Positions 8,479 to 16,511 of a stretch of 46,937 bases of DNA are shown here, one piece after another. The DNA lies in NCBI GenBank assembly GCA_900549885.1, contig URQA01000005.1, positions 1 through 46,937 of the forward strand, given 5' to 3'. The stretch's first letter is position 1. Every line of letters starts with the position of its first letter. Made by a program: the position numbers and the translations under genes. The notes under the pieces are model-generated. The model was not told the DNA's origin. It worked only from the letters and a program-made list of their open reading frames with translations, and did no database searches. This stretch comes from an uncultured Eubacteriales bacterium (GTDB taxonomy: Bacteria > Bacillota > Clostridia > Oscillospirales > Oscillospiraceae).

Positions 8479-8507
8479 TTGCGTGTTCCCCACAGCCGTG
8501 ATATAAT
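8479..8507 (+). promoter_or_regulatory. Promoter for the DEAD-box helicase gene
   Basis: TTGCGT (8479-8484), 17 bases and a perfect TATAAT (8502-8507). It leaves a leader of about 120 bases before the ATG at 8637, which contains a GC hairpin (GGCGGGC/GCCCGCC near 8521-8540). Confidence 0.65.
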
Positions 8508-8636
8508 TTTTGTTGAAGCGGCGGGCCTGCGGCCCGCCCACTGGATTTGAGGTCGCGCCGGAGGAAAACGGCGTTCCTAGGACGGGTGTCTGTGGACGGG
8601 GACCTTGGATCAGGCACGAGAGAAAGGAACGACGAT

Positions 8637-9821
8637 ATGGAGATCAACGGCGAAGTAGTATCCGACATCTATTATTACCAAGACATGGACCTGTCCGATG
8701 CCACCAGGAAAGCGCTGGATAAAAAGGGCTTCACCCAGGCCACCGCCATCCAGGGGGGGGCCATCCCCTGCTTCATGGAGTGGAAGGACGTGGTAGCCAA
8801 GGCTCCCACTGGCACCGGCAAGACCTATGCCTTCGGCATCCCCATGGTGGAGCACGTGGACCCGGCGTCCGACCAGGTCCAGGGCCTCATCCTGGCCCCC
8901 ACACGGGAGCTGGCCATCCAGATTCGGGATGAGCTGCGGGACCTGTGCGCCTTCCGGGATGGGGTGCGGGTGGTGTGCCTCTACGGCGGCCAACCCATCG
9001 ACAAGCAGATCACCCAGCTGAAAAACAAGCCCCAGATCGTGGTCGCCACCCCCGGCCGGCTCATGGACCACATGAAACGGCGCACCGTCAGGCTGGATGC
9101 AGTGCAGACCGTGGTGCTGGACGAGGCGGACCGGATGTTGGACATGGGCTTTATCCAGGACGTGACCCGCATCTTGGACAAAATGCCCCACCGAAAAAAT
9201 CTAGGTCTGTTCTCCGCCACCATCAGCCGGGAGGTAATGGACATCTCCTGGGTGTACCAGCGGGACCCGGTGGAGATCACCGTCCGCCCGGTAGAGGAAA
9301 ACCGCCCGGACATCCAGCAGTACCGCATCGAGCTCGACGGCCGGGAGCAGAAGCTGGACACCATGGTGGCCCTTCTCAACGCCGGGGGCTATGAGCGGGC
9401 CATCGCCTTCTGCAACACCAAGAACATGACCGACAGGCTCTCTGGTCTTTTAAAAATGCGGGGCATTTCATGTCAGGCCATTCACGGGGATATCCAGCAG
9501 CGGGTGCGGGAGCAGACTCTGAAAAAGTTCAAAGAGGGCAAGATCCGGGTGCTGGTGGCCACCGACGTGGCTGCCCGGGGCCTGGACATCGACGATGTGG
9601 ATGTGGTATTCAACTACGATGTGCCCGACGAGCAGGAGTACTACATCCACCGCATCGGCCGCACCGGTCGGGCCAAGAAGCACGGCGTGTCCTATACTTT
9701 GGTGGCCAGCGTCACCGAGGCGGTAAAGATGCGGGACATCGCCCGCAACGCCCGCATGGACATCCAGCTTTTGAAATATGACAAGGACGGCTGTCTGACC
9801 CTGGTGGAGTCCCCGTCCTGA
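8637..9821 (+). CDS. DEAD-box ATP-dependent RNA helicase
   Basis: 394 residues covering the two RecA-like domains with almost no C-terminal extension. Motifs in order: Q motif FTQATAIQ, I PTGTGKT, Ia APTRELAIQ, Ib TPGRLMDH, II DEADRMLDMGF, III SATIS, IV region IAFCNTKNM, V ATDVAARGLDIDD, VI HRIGRTGRA. The family unwinds short RNA duplexes in ribosome assembly, mRNA decay or cold adaptation. ATG 8637 is chosen because GAAAGGA lies 8 bases upstream and the residues before it are not conserved. The gene has its own promoter and a long leader. Confidence 0.93.
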   Translation: MEINGEVVSDIYYYQDMDLSDATRKALDKKGFTQATAIQGGAIPCFMEWKDVVAKAPTGTGKTYAFGIPMVEHVDPASDQVQGLILAPTRELAIQIRDELRDLCAFRDGVRVVCLYGGQPIDKQITQLKNKPQIVVATPGRLMDHMKRRTVRLDAVQTVVLDEADRMLDMGFIQDVTRILDKMPHRKNLGLFSATISREVMDISWVYQRDPVEITVRPVEENRPDIQQYRIELDGREQKLDTMVALLNAGGYERAIAFCNTKNMTDRLSGLLKMRGISCQAIHGDIQQRVREQTLKKFKEGKIRVLVATDVAARGLDIDDVDVVFNYDVPDEQEYYIHRIGRTGRAKKHGVSYTLVASVTEAVKMRDIARNARMDIQLLKYDKDGCLTLVESPS

Positions 9822-9909
9822 CAGCCAGAACTACCCAAGTTTGCGGAAAAGTCTCGCAGATAGTTGAACCTCATGATTTATAATCATGTGGAGTTGAACT
9901 TATGCAGAG

Positions 9910-10073
9910 CGCGCCCGCAGGCGCGAATAATATCAAATCTGTGTTCGACCGCGGTGCGTACGTGGTCGAACACACTGTTCGGCCCGCAAACGTGCGAACC
10001 GCGTTCTGCGCGGTGAGTGCGCTGCCGCGGGCCGTAATTCTTTTGCCGGAAAAGGCTGTGCCTTTTCCGGCAA
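9910..10073. repeat. Array of GC-rich hairpins, possible structured RNA or dispersed repeat
   Basis: Stems read directly: 9910-9915/9920-9925; 9941-9950/9964-9973 (perfect 10 bp, GTGTTCGACC); 9980-9987/10027-10034 enclosing 9998-10003/10009-10014; 10043-10055/10061-10073 (perfect 13 bp). A CATGATT/AATCATG hairpin lies just upstream at 9873-9889. The frames on both strands here look non-coding. The array sits between the convergent helicase and secG genes. It could be a dispersed palindromic element or a folded transcript. Confidence 0.55.
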
Positions 10074-10111
10074 ATAAAAATGCGGCGCGGATAAAAATCC
10101 GCGCCGCATTT
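10074..10111 (-). terminator. Terminator after secG
   Basis: A perfect 15-bp stem (10078-10092 with 10097-10111) with a 4-base loop is followed on the minus strand by TTTTTATTT. It lies 23 bases after the secG stop. Confidence 0.85.
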
Positions 10112-10133
10112 GTCTGATTTTTAGCCGCCCGTC

Positions 10134-10376
10134 TCACACAATAAAGCACATCACCAGCGTGAGCACCATAAACACAATGGCCACCCACTTGGTCATCTTG
10201 GCCAGCCGGGCATCCATGCTCTTGGACTTGTTCTTAGCCAAGAAAGTATCGCCGCTGCCGCCGCCAATGGCACCGGACAGCCCGGAGCTTTTTCCGCTCT
10301 GGAGGATCACTACGACGATCAAAAACAGGGCCAGAATCACATAGACGATAGACAAAATCAGCTCGTAAATGGGCAT
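10134..10376 (-). CDS. secG: Preprotein translocase subunit SecG
   Basis: 80 residues, the usual size. Two membrane helices (about 4-24 and 60-79) flank the conserved loop VVVILQSGKSSGLSGAIGGG and then GDTFLAKNKSKSMD. SecG is the accessory subunit of the SecYEG protein export channel. The ATG at 10376 is chosen because it gives the family N-terminus and AAGGACGGAG precedes it. The frame extends much further upstream without conservation. It has its own promoter and terminator, so it is monocistronic. Confidence 0.95.
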   Translation of the reverse strand: MPIYELILSIVYVILALFLIVVVILQSGKSSGLSGAIGGGSGDTFLAKNKSKSMDARLAKMTKWVAIVFMVLTLVMCFIV

Positions 10377-10440
10377 AACAGCTCCGTCCTTTCGGAAAAA
10401 TAGATCAGATGGGCGCACCCGCCCCTTGCAAGTAAAGAAT

Positions 10441-10469
10441 ATGATAGCACACTTTTCCCCTGAATGCAA
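10441..10469 (-). promoter_or_regulatory. Promoter for secG
   Basis: On the minus strand TTGCAT (10464-10469), 17 bases and TATCAT (10441-10446) lie 65 bases before the secG start. Confidence 0.65.
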
Positions 10470-10626
10470 GGCCTTTTTGCAATTTTGCCCACGCCAAGAG
10501 GTAATAGACCACGCCAGCAGATTTTTTTCAAAAAGCGGGAACCTTTTTCCTCGACCTGCGTCAAAGAATAACAGCGCGGCCCACACCGCCTCCATCACTA
10601 AATCAAGCAATGTAAGGAGCAAAACC

Positions 10627-11139
10627 ATGAAAAAAGTGATTTCTTTTCTGTTAGCAGCCACGATGGCCCTGTCTCTGGCCGCCTGCGGCAATTCTGGAAG
10701 CGGCGGCTCCGGCGATGCTATCACCATTGACCTGAGCGCTTTCTACACTGAGATGTACGATTCCATTTTCCCCGACCCCGACAACGCTCCCGCTCTGTCC
10801 GAGATCACCGGCGATTATCTGGAGCAGACTTATCCTGGTCTGAGTGAAGTGGAAACCAAGCAATGCTTGGCCTATGCCCCCATGATCACCGCCGTGGCCT
10901 ATGAGATCGCCCTGGTGGAAGTAGCCAACGCCGATGATGTGGCCAAGGTCCAGGAGATCTTCCAGGCCCGCATCGATACTCAGATTGAGGGCGGTGCTTT
11001 CTATCCAGCTACGGTGGAAGCCTGGCAGAATCAGTCCGAGATCGTCACCCGGGGTAACTATGTGGCCCTGTTCGTGGGCGCGGAGAAAGACCAGATGGTA
11101 GAGGCTTTTAACGCCGCTGGACAGTCTGAGGCCCAATAA
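10627..11139 (+). CDS. DUF4358 lipoprotein
   Basis: 170 residues. A lipoprotein signal peptide runs from MKKVISFLLAA to the lipobox SLAAC with Cys20, followed by a Gly/Ser linker. The rest fits DUF4358: YDSIFPDPDNAP, YPGLSEVETKQ, TAVAYEIALVEVANADDV, FQARIDTQIEGGAFYPATVE and VTRGNYVALFVGAEKD. The domain has no assigned function and is common in gut clostridia. ATG 10627 is chosen because AAGGAG precedes it and the signal peptide starts there. The next gene, 42 bases on, encodes a paralogue, suggesting tandem duplication and co-expression. Confidence 0.85.
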   Translation: MKKVISFLLAATMALSLAACGNSGSGGSGDAITIDLSAFYTEMYDSIFPDPDNAPALSEITGDYLEQTYPGLSEVETKQCLAYAPMITAVAYEIALVEVANADDVAKVQEIFQARIDTQIEGGAFYPATVEAWQNQSEIVTRGNYVALFVGAEKDQMVEAFNAAGQSEAQ

Positions 11140-11181
11140 GCACCCCCCTTATATAATTAGAGATAAAAGGAGCAGATCAGA

Positions 11182-12156
11182 ATGAAAAAAACGCTTGCCC
11201 TGCTGATGGCTCTGGCCATGAGCTTGTCCCTACTGACCGCCTGCGGCAGCCCAGCTGACACCGCCAGCCCTTCCCCTGATCCCGATGCCAGCCAGTCCCA
11301 GGACGCCGGCGATCCTTCCCAGGAGCCGTCTGAAGATCCGGCTGAGTCCCCCTCCCAGGAGCCGTCTGAGGTCCCCTCTGAAAATCCTTCCCAGGCCCCC
11401 TCTCAGGAGCCGTCTGACAGCCTGCCCACCAACGGCGATACCGTGGAGCCTTCCCTGGAGCTGAGCATGCACGATGCCACCATTACCTACGCTGGCTATG
11501 TGCTCAAGCTCAAGCCCACTTTCACCGGCACCCAGGCCAGCGACATCACCTGGACCTCCAGCGACGAGTCCGTGGCCACCGTGGACCAGAACGGCAACGT
11601 CACCTCCGTAGCTCCCGGCAAAGCAGTCATCATTGCCCGCGCCGCCGGCGGCCTGGAGGCCAGCTGTATTGTCCGCTGCCGCTGGACGGAGGAAGAATCC
11701 CCTGCCCCCTCTGAAAAGCCCTCTACTCCTCCTACGCAGGAGCCCTCCGGCGTGGACCTGGCTGCTTTTGCTGAGAGCATCGTATCCACTTACTTCTCTG
11801 AAGTGATGTTCTTCCAGAAGGCCGATGCCGCCTTGATGGATGGCCTGTATGCCGGCCTGTCCGATATTGACACCGTGGAGTGTATCGCCTACGCCACTTC
11901 TATGAGCATGAACAGCAATGAGTTTACTCTGGTCCAGGTGGCTGACAACGCCGATGTAGAGGCAGTGAAAGCCATTTTACAAGCCCGCATCGACTACATG
12001 GTAGGCGACGGTAACGGCCCGGGCGGCGCCTGGTATCCTGGCCCCACCCAGGACTGGAAGGAGAACTCCCGGGTGGTGTCCAACGGCGACTATGTGATGA
12101 TGGTGGTCCACGAGGACTGCGATACCATCGTCAGCGAATTCAACGCCCTATTCTGA
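11182..12156 (+). CDS. Lipoprotein with Pro/Ser-rich stalk, Big_2 domain and DUF4358 domain
   Basis: 324 residues in four parts: a lipoprotein signal (lipobox LLTAC, Cys21); a low-complexity stalk of SQEPSE-type repeats at about residues 25-88; a bacterial Ig-like (Big_2) domain at about 92-175, with WTSSDESVATVDQNGNVTSV and APGKAVIIARA; and a DUF4358 domain at about 190-324, with YAGLSDIDTVECIAYA, LQARIDYM, GGAWYPGP and VVSNGDYVMMVV. It is anchored on the outer face of the membrane, with the stalk projecting the domains into the wall. The DUF4358 part is homologous to the preceding gene. A strong terminator follows about 100 bases downstream. Confidence 0.85.
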   Translation: MKKTLALLMALAMSLSLLTACGSPADTASPSPDPDASQSQDAGDPSQEPSEDPAESPSQEPSEVPSENPSQAPSQEPSDSLPTNGDTVEPSLELSMHDATITYAGYVLKLKPTFTGTQASDITWTSSDESVATVDQNGNVTSVAPGKAVIIARAAGGLEASCIVRCRWTEEESPAPSEKPSTPPTQEPSGVDLAAFAESIVSTYFSEVMFFQKADAALMDGLYAGLSDIDTVECIAYATSMSMNSNEFTLVQVADNADVEAVKAILQARIDYMVGDGNGPGGAWYPGPTQDWKENSRVVSNGDYVMMVVHEDCDTIVSEFNALF

Positions 12157-12253
12157 GCCTTTCCCTTCCTGCCCTACAATTTCATCTTGTATCCGCCGGA
12201 AATTGTGTTATGATGAAAGATGAGGTTTCGCCGGCCTTTCTCATCCATTCCCA

Positions 12254-12287
12254 GGGGAGCGGTGTAAGCAGCACCGCTCCCCTTTTT
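12254..12287 (+). terminator. Rho-independent terminator after the DUF4358 pair
   Basis: A perfect 11-bp GC stem (12254-12264 with 12272-12282), a 7-base loop and TTTTT. It separates the lipoprotein genes from the MBOAT gene. Confidence 0.88.
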
Positions 12288-12315
12288 ATGGAAAAATGCT
12301 GTTGAGGTGATGTCC

Positions 12316-13716
12316 ATGGTCTTTTCCACTCCGTATTTTCTATTCTTATATCTACCTGCCGTATTGCTTCTCTACTATATCTCCCCCCTGAAGCTGCGCA
12401 ATTTTGTGCTGTTGGTGTTCACCCTGCTGTTTTACGGCGGGGGCGAGCCGGTGTATATCCTGCTGATGGTCTTCACCATTGTGCTGGACTATTTCGCCGG
12501 CATCATCGTCCACCGCTGCAAGCAGAAAGGCAACGACAAAGGGGCAAGGTGGGCGGTGGGCCTCTCCCTGGCTCTGAACCTGGCCATCCTGTTCTTCTTC
12601 AAGTATTGGGATCTGGTAGCCACTACCTTGCAGCACATCGGCATCCCCATGCCGGTGCTGGAGCTGACCCTGCCCATCGGCATCTCCTTCTACACCTTCC
12701 AGACCATGACCTATCCGGTGGACATCTACCGGGGAGACGCAGAGCTGCCCAAAAACCTGGTGAACTTCGGCACCTTCGTCACTCTGTTTCCCCAGCTCAT
12801 TGCCGGTCCCATCATTAAGTACAAGGATCTGGCCGACCAGATGGCCTTTCGCACCCACTCCCCGGAGAAGTTCGCCTCCGGCGTGCAGATCTTCATTGTG
12901 GGGCTGGGCAAGAAGGTGCTGCTGGCCAACAACATCGGCCAGCTGTGGGACGTATACCTTGCCACCCCCGGCACGGAGCTGACCACCCTTGGGGCCTGGC
13001 TGGGCATTCTGGCTTTCTCCCTTCAACTCTACTTCGACTTCTCCGGCTACTCCGATATGGCGGTCGGCATGGGGCGGATGCTGGGCTTTCAATTCCTGGA
13101 GAACTTCAATTATCCCTATTTGGCCAAGTCTGCCACTGAGTTCTGGCGGCGGTGGCACATCTCCCTGGGCAGCTGGTTCCGGGAGTACCTGTATATCCCC
13201 CTGGGGGGCAACCGGGTAAAGGCGCCCCGGATGGTGTTTAACCTATTCGTGGTATGGGCCTGCACCGGCATCTGGCACGGGGCCAGCTGGAACTTCCTCA
13301 TCTGGGGTCTGTACTACTTTGTCATCATCGTGTTTGAGCGGTTTTTCTTCTCCAGCGTGCTGGACAAGCTGCCAGGCTGGGTGGGTCACGTGTACGGCCT
13401 GTTCATTGTCATGGTGGGCTGGGCGCTGTTCGCTGTTGAGGACTTCACCGCCATGGGACTCTATCTCAAGGCAATGTTTGGCCTGGGCGGGACGGGCCTG
13501 CTGGACGGCACCTTCCTCTACTATCTGCGCAGCTATCTGCCCATCCTCATCATCGCCATCCTGGCCGCCACCCCTCTGGCAAAAAACCTATGGGCAAAGC
13601 TCAGCACCCGGGGCCGCCAGGTAGCTGTCCCCGTGCTGATGCTGGCCGGGCTGGCGCTGGCCACCGCCTATCTGGTGGACGGCACCTACAACCCCTTCCT
13701 CTATTTCCGCTTTTGA
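12316..13716 (+). CDS. MBOAT-family O-acyltransferase (AlgI-like)
   Basis: 466 residues, about eleven membrane helices. It begins MVFSTPYFLFLYLPAVLLL, typical of AlgI/DltB-type proteins, followed by PIGISFYTFQTMTYPVDIYR, FPQLIAGPIIKY, YFDFSGYSDMAVGMG, EFWRRWHISLGSWFREYLYI, PLGGNR and CTGIWHGASWNFL, which holds the catalytic His. The family moves acyl groups (usually acetyl) across the membrane to extracellular polymers. ATG 12316 is chosen because GAGGTG lies 6 bases upstream. The downstream DHHW gene is the usual partner that completes transfer outside the cell. The polymer acylated is not known. Confidence 0.92.
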   Translation: MVFSTPYFLFLYLPAVLLLYYISPLKLRNFVLLVFTLLFYGGGEPVYILLMVFTIVLDYFAGIIVHRCKQKGNDKGARWAVGLSLALNLAILFFFKYWDLVATTLQHIGIPMPVLELTLPIGISFYTFQTMTYPVDIYRGDAELPKNLVNFGTFVTLFPQLIAGPIIKYKDLADQMAFRTHSPEKFASGVQIFIVGLGKKVLLANNIGQLWDVYLATPGTELTTLGAWLGILAFSLQLYFDFSGYSDMAVGMGRMLGFQFLENFNYPYLAKSATEFWRRWHISLGSWFREYLYIPLGGNRVKAPRMVFNLFVVWACTGIWHGASWNFLIWGLYYFVIIVFERFFFSSVLDKLPGWVGHVYGLFIVMVGWALFAVEDFTAMGLYLKAMFGLGGTGLLDGTFLYYLRSYLPILIIAILAATPLAKNLWAKLSTRGRQVAVPVLMLAGLALATAYLVDGTYNPFLYFRF

Positions 13717-13731
13717 TCGGGAGGTGCTGAC

Positions 13732-14865
13732 ATGAGCAAAAAATACTCCATTTTTATTACCGTCCTGTTCTGCCTGTTCCTCTTCGGCTTCGGTATCGCC
13801 CTGCTGGTGCTGCCGGACCGGGAATTCTCCGAGCAGGAGAACCGCTATCTCACCCAGTTTAAGGCCCCCACCCTGGACAGCGTCTTTGGGGAGAACGGCC
13901 AGTTCATGGCTGACTTTGAAAAATACGTCAACGACCAGTTCCCTCTCCGGGACCAGTGGATCCAGCTGAAGGCCTGGTCCGAGCGGCTGCTGGGCAAGCA
14001 GGAGAACAACAAGGTTTACTTCGGCACCGACGGCCAGACCTTGTTTGCCCAGTTCAACGCCCTGTCCGACGAGGCGCTGGCTGAGCGGGTGGACTACGTC
14101 AACCAGCTGGCGGACAACGTCATCGTCCCGGTCTACTTCTCCCTCATCCCAGACAAGACCTATGTGTGGGCGGACCGCCTGCCGGACGGTGCTCCCCGGG
14201 TGGACGACGGCTCCACTTTGGACCGGGCCCAGGCGCTGTGCTCGGAGTGGGTAACCTGGATTGACCTGAAAAATGTTCTTCAGGGGGGCGATGTGTTCTA
14301 CCGCACCGACCACCACTGGTCCACCATGGGGGCCTATCAGGGCTACCAAGCCCTCATGACCTCCATGACCGGCTCCTACACCCAGCTGGACACCCAGCCC
14401 ACCCTGGTGTCCGACCGCTTTTACGGCACCACCTGGTCCTCCGCGGGAGCGGGCTGGATCTCCCCGGACGAGATGTACACTTGGGTGCCTGAGGGCGGTC
14501 TGACGGGAAACACCACCGTCACCCGCTATCCCGAGGGACTCCCCGAGGAGGGTTCCCTCTATGACCTGTCCAAGCTGGAACAAAAGGACAAGTACTCCAT
14601 GTTCCTGGGCGGCAACCAGGGGCTGTGCATCATTGAAAATCCGGACGCTCAGAATGGCAAGCTGCTGGTCATCCGGGACTCCTATTCCGACTCCCTGGCC
14701 CCCTTCCTGTCCATGGACTACCAGGAGGTCCACCTGTTTGACCCCCGGTATAACCGCACCCCCATCTCCGCCTATATTGAGGACAATGAGATTGACGCGG
14801 TGCTGGTGCTCTACTCTGCGGCCAACTTTTCCACGGACGATAATCTGTTCCTGCTGGCCCGGTGA
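13732..14865 (+). CDS. DHHW-motif protein, extracellular partner of the MBOAT enzyme
   Basis: 377 residues with one N-terminal membrane anchor (about residues 5-28) and an extracytoplasmic SGNH/AlgX-like domain. It has the naming motif in VFYRTDHHWSTMGAYQGYQA and the later VIRDSYSDSLAPFL block with a catalytic Asp-Ser. Relatives such as AlgJ/AlgX accept the acyl group delivered by the MBOAT channel and move it to sugar hydroxyls. It starts 15 bases after the MBOAT stop, so one operon and one pathway are very likely. Confidence 0.88.
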   Translation: MSKKYSIFITVLFCLFLFGFGIALLVLPDREFSEQENRYLTQFKAPTLDSVFGENGQFMADFEKYVNDQFPLRDQWIQLKAWSERLLGKQENNKVYFGTDGQTLFAQFNALSDEALAERVDYVNQLADNVIVPVYFSLIPDKTYVWADRLPDGAPRVDDGSTLDRAQALCSEWVTWIDLKNVLQGGDVFYRTDHHWSTMGAYQGYQALMTSMTGSYTQLDTQPTLVSDRFYGTTWSSAGAGWISPDEMYTWVPEGGLTGNTTVTRYPEGLPEEGSLYDLSKLEQKDKYSMFLGGNQGLCIIENPDAQNGKLLVIRDSYSDSLAPFLSMDYQEVHLFDPRYNRTPISAYIEDNEIDAVLVLYSAANFSTDDNLFLLAR

Positions 14866-14882
14866 CATCTTTCCGAACGACA

Positions 14883-14922
14883 AAAACAGCCCCTGGAAGC
14901 GACTGCTTCCGGGGGCTGTTTC
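14883..14922. terminator. Bidirectional terminator between the DHHW gene and livF
   Basis: A long inverted repeat (AAACAGCCCC...GGAAGC paired with GCTTCC...GGGGCTGTTT, 4-base loop) is flanked by A-rich sequence on the left and T-rich on the right, so it can serve both convergent operons. Confidence 0.85.
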
Positions 14923-14956
14923 CCTTATTTCCCATTTCGGCCGGGCGGCCTGGCAA

Positions 14957-15658
14957 TCAGCCGCCCAGGTAGGCTCTTTTCACAGCCTCATCATTGAGCA
15001 ACTCGACACCGCTGCCGCTGGCGACGATCTTCCCCGTCTCCAGAACATAGCCTCGGTCCGCCACGGACAGGGCCATCTGGGCGTTTTGCTCCACCAGCAG
15101 AATGGTGGTGCCGGCCTTGTGCAGACTCTGGATGATCTCAAAAATCTGATCCACCAAAATGGGTGCCAGCCCCATGGATGGCTCATCCAGCATCAACAGC
15201 TTAGGGTTGGCCATCAGCGCCCGGCCCATGGCCAGCATCTGCTGCTCGCCGCCGGACAGAGTGCCGGCAATCTGCTTCCGTCGCTCCTTCAGCCTGGGAA
15301 ACTGCTCATAGACCCGGGCAATCCCTGGGTCCACAGTGGAGCCGGGCTGGGTATAGGCGCCCATCTCCAGGTTTTCCTCCACCGTCATCTGCAAGAAGAT
15401 GCGCCGCCCCTCAGGCACATGAGCCAGCCCCTGGGACACGATCTTATGGGCGGGCACCCCTGCCAGGCTCTTGCCCAAAAACTCGATGGAGCCGGTCTTG
15501 GAGGGGAGCAGGCCGGATACAGTATTCAGAATCGTGGACTTACCCGCTCCGTTAGCCCCGATGAGGGTAACAATCTCCCCATCCTGTACCTCGAAGGACA
15601 CGCCCTTGATGGCATGGATGGCCCCATAGTATACATTGATATCGTTGACCTTCAGCAC
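14957..15658 (-). CDS. livF: Branched-chain amino acid ABC transporter ATPase LivF
   Basis: 233 residues, family length. Walker A is GANGAGKST, signature LSGGEQQMLAMGRALM, Walker B LLMLDEPSMGL, with the H-loop position replaced by a VEQN sequence as usual in LivF. With LivG it powers import of leucine, isoleucine and valine through LivHM. It is the last gene of a five-gene minus-strand unit and begins 4 bases after the livG stop. Confidence 0.95.
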   Translation of the reverse strand: MLKVNDINVYYGAIHAIKGVSFEVQDGEIVTLIGANGAGKSTILNTVSGLLPSKTGSIEFLGKSLAGVPAHKIVSQGLAHVPEGRRIFLQMTVEENLEMGAYTQPGSTVDPGIARVYEQFPRLKERRKQIAGTLSGGEQQMLAMGRALMANPKLLMLDEPSMGLAPILVDQIFEIIQSLHKAGTTILLVEQNAQMALSVADRGYVLETGKIVASGSGVELLNDEAVKRAYLGG

Positions 15659-15662
15659 GGCA

Positions 15663-16511
15663 TTAGCCCCCTCTCTTCTTGCCCAGATAGGCCTCGATCA
15701 CCGCGGGGTTGGCCTGGATCTCCTCCGAGGTGCCCTTGGCGATGACCCGGCCGAAGTTGAGCACGCAGATCCCCTCGCAGATGCCCATGACCAAATTCAT
15801 GTCATGCTCAATAAGCATGACGGCAATGTGGAAGGTGTCCCGGATCTTGACGATGTTCTCCATCAGCTCCGCCGTCTCCGAGGGGTTCATGCCCGCGGCT
15901 GGCTCGTCCAGCAACAGCAGGGAGGGGTTGGTGGCCAGCGCCCGGACAATCTCCAGCCGGCGCTGGGCGCCGTAGGGCAGGGATCCGGCCTTGTGGCCCG
16001 CCAGGTCCTGCATATCAAAGATGGATAAAAGCTCCAGCGCCCGGTCCCGCGCCGCCTTCTCCTGCCGCCAGTACTTGGGCAGGCGCAGCACTCCGGTGAG
16101 CGCGGAGTATTTCTCCTGATTGTGCAGGCCGATCTTCACGTTGTCCTCCACCGACAGGTTGTTGAACAGCCGGATATTCTGGAAGGTGCGGGCGATGCCC
16201 ATTCGGTTGATCTGGGCGGTGGTCTTACCCGAGGTGTCCAGCCCGTCCAGCAGGATAGTGCCCCGGGTGGGCTGATAGACCTTGGTGAGCAGGTTAAACA
16301 CTGTGGTCTTGCCTGCGCCGTTTGGCCCGATAAGTCCGGCGATCTCCGTGCGGCCAATGGTCAGGTTGAAGTCGTCCACCGCCTTCAGGCCGCCGAAATC
16401 GATGCCCAGATGGCTGCACTCTAGAATGGGGGACTTATCGATGTCCCGCTCGGGGATGATAGAATGGCTGGGCACCGGCACCATCTTACCCTTTTCAAAT
16501 TTCTTAGCCAT
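15663..16511 (-). CDS. livG: Branched-chain amino acid ABC transporter ATPase LivG
   Basis: 282 residues. Walker A is GPNGAGKTT, the signature region reads LPYGAQRRLEIVRAL, Walker B LLLLDEPAAGMNP, and the H-loop IEHDM. LivG enzymes typically have YG in place of SG in the signature, as here. The start at 16511 gives MAKKFEKGK and overlaps the livM stop by 8 bases, with AAAGGGGG upstream. The frame runs further back to 16559 without support. The N-terminus is about 30 residues longer than E. coli LivG. Confidence 0.93.
   Translation of the reverse strand: MAKKFEKGKMVPVPSHSIIPERDIDKSPILECSHLGIDFGGLKAVDDFNLTIGRTEIAGLIGPNGAGKTTVFNLLTKVYQPTRGTILLDGLDTSGKTTAQINRMGIARTFQNIRLFNNLSVEDNVKIGLHNQEKYSALTGVLRLPKYWRQEKAARDRALELLSIFDMQDLAGHKAGSLPYGAQRRLEIVRALATNPSLLLLDEPAAGMNPSETAELMENIVKIRDTFHIAVMLIEHDMNLVMGICEGICVLNFGRVIAKGTSEEIQANPAVIEAYLGKKRGG

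Noticed and set aside
9871..10188. Possible small proteins on both strands in the hairpin array
   Set aside because: No ribosome site; the residues simply follow the inverted repeats; the + and - frames are equally open.
13588..14883. 431-codon open frame on - across the DHHW gene
   Set aside because: Shadow of the DHHW frame, which carries the family motif and follows the MBOAT gene with normal spacing.
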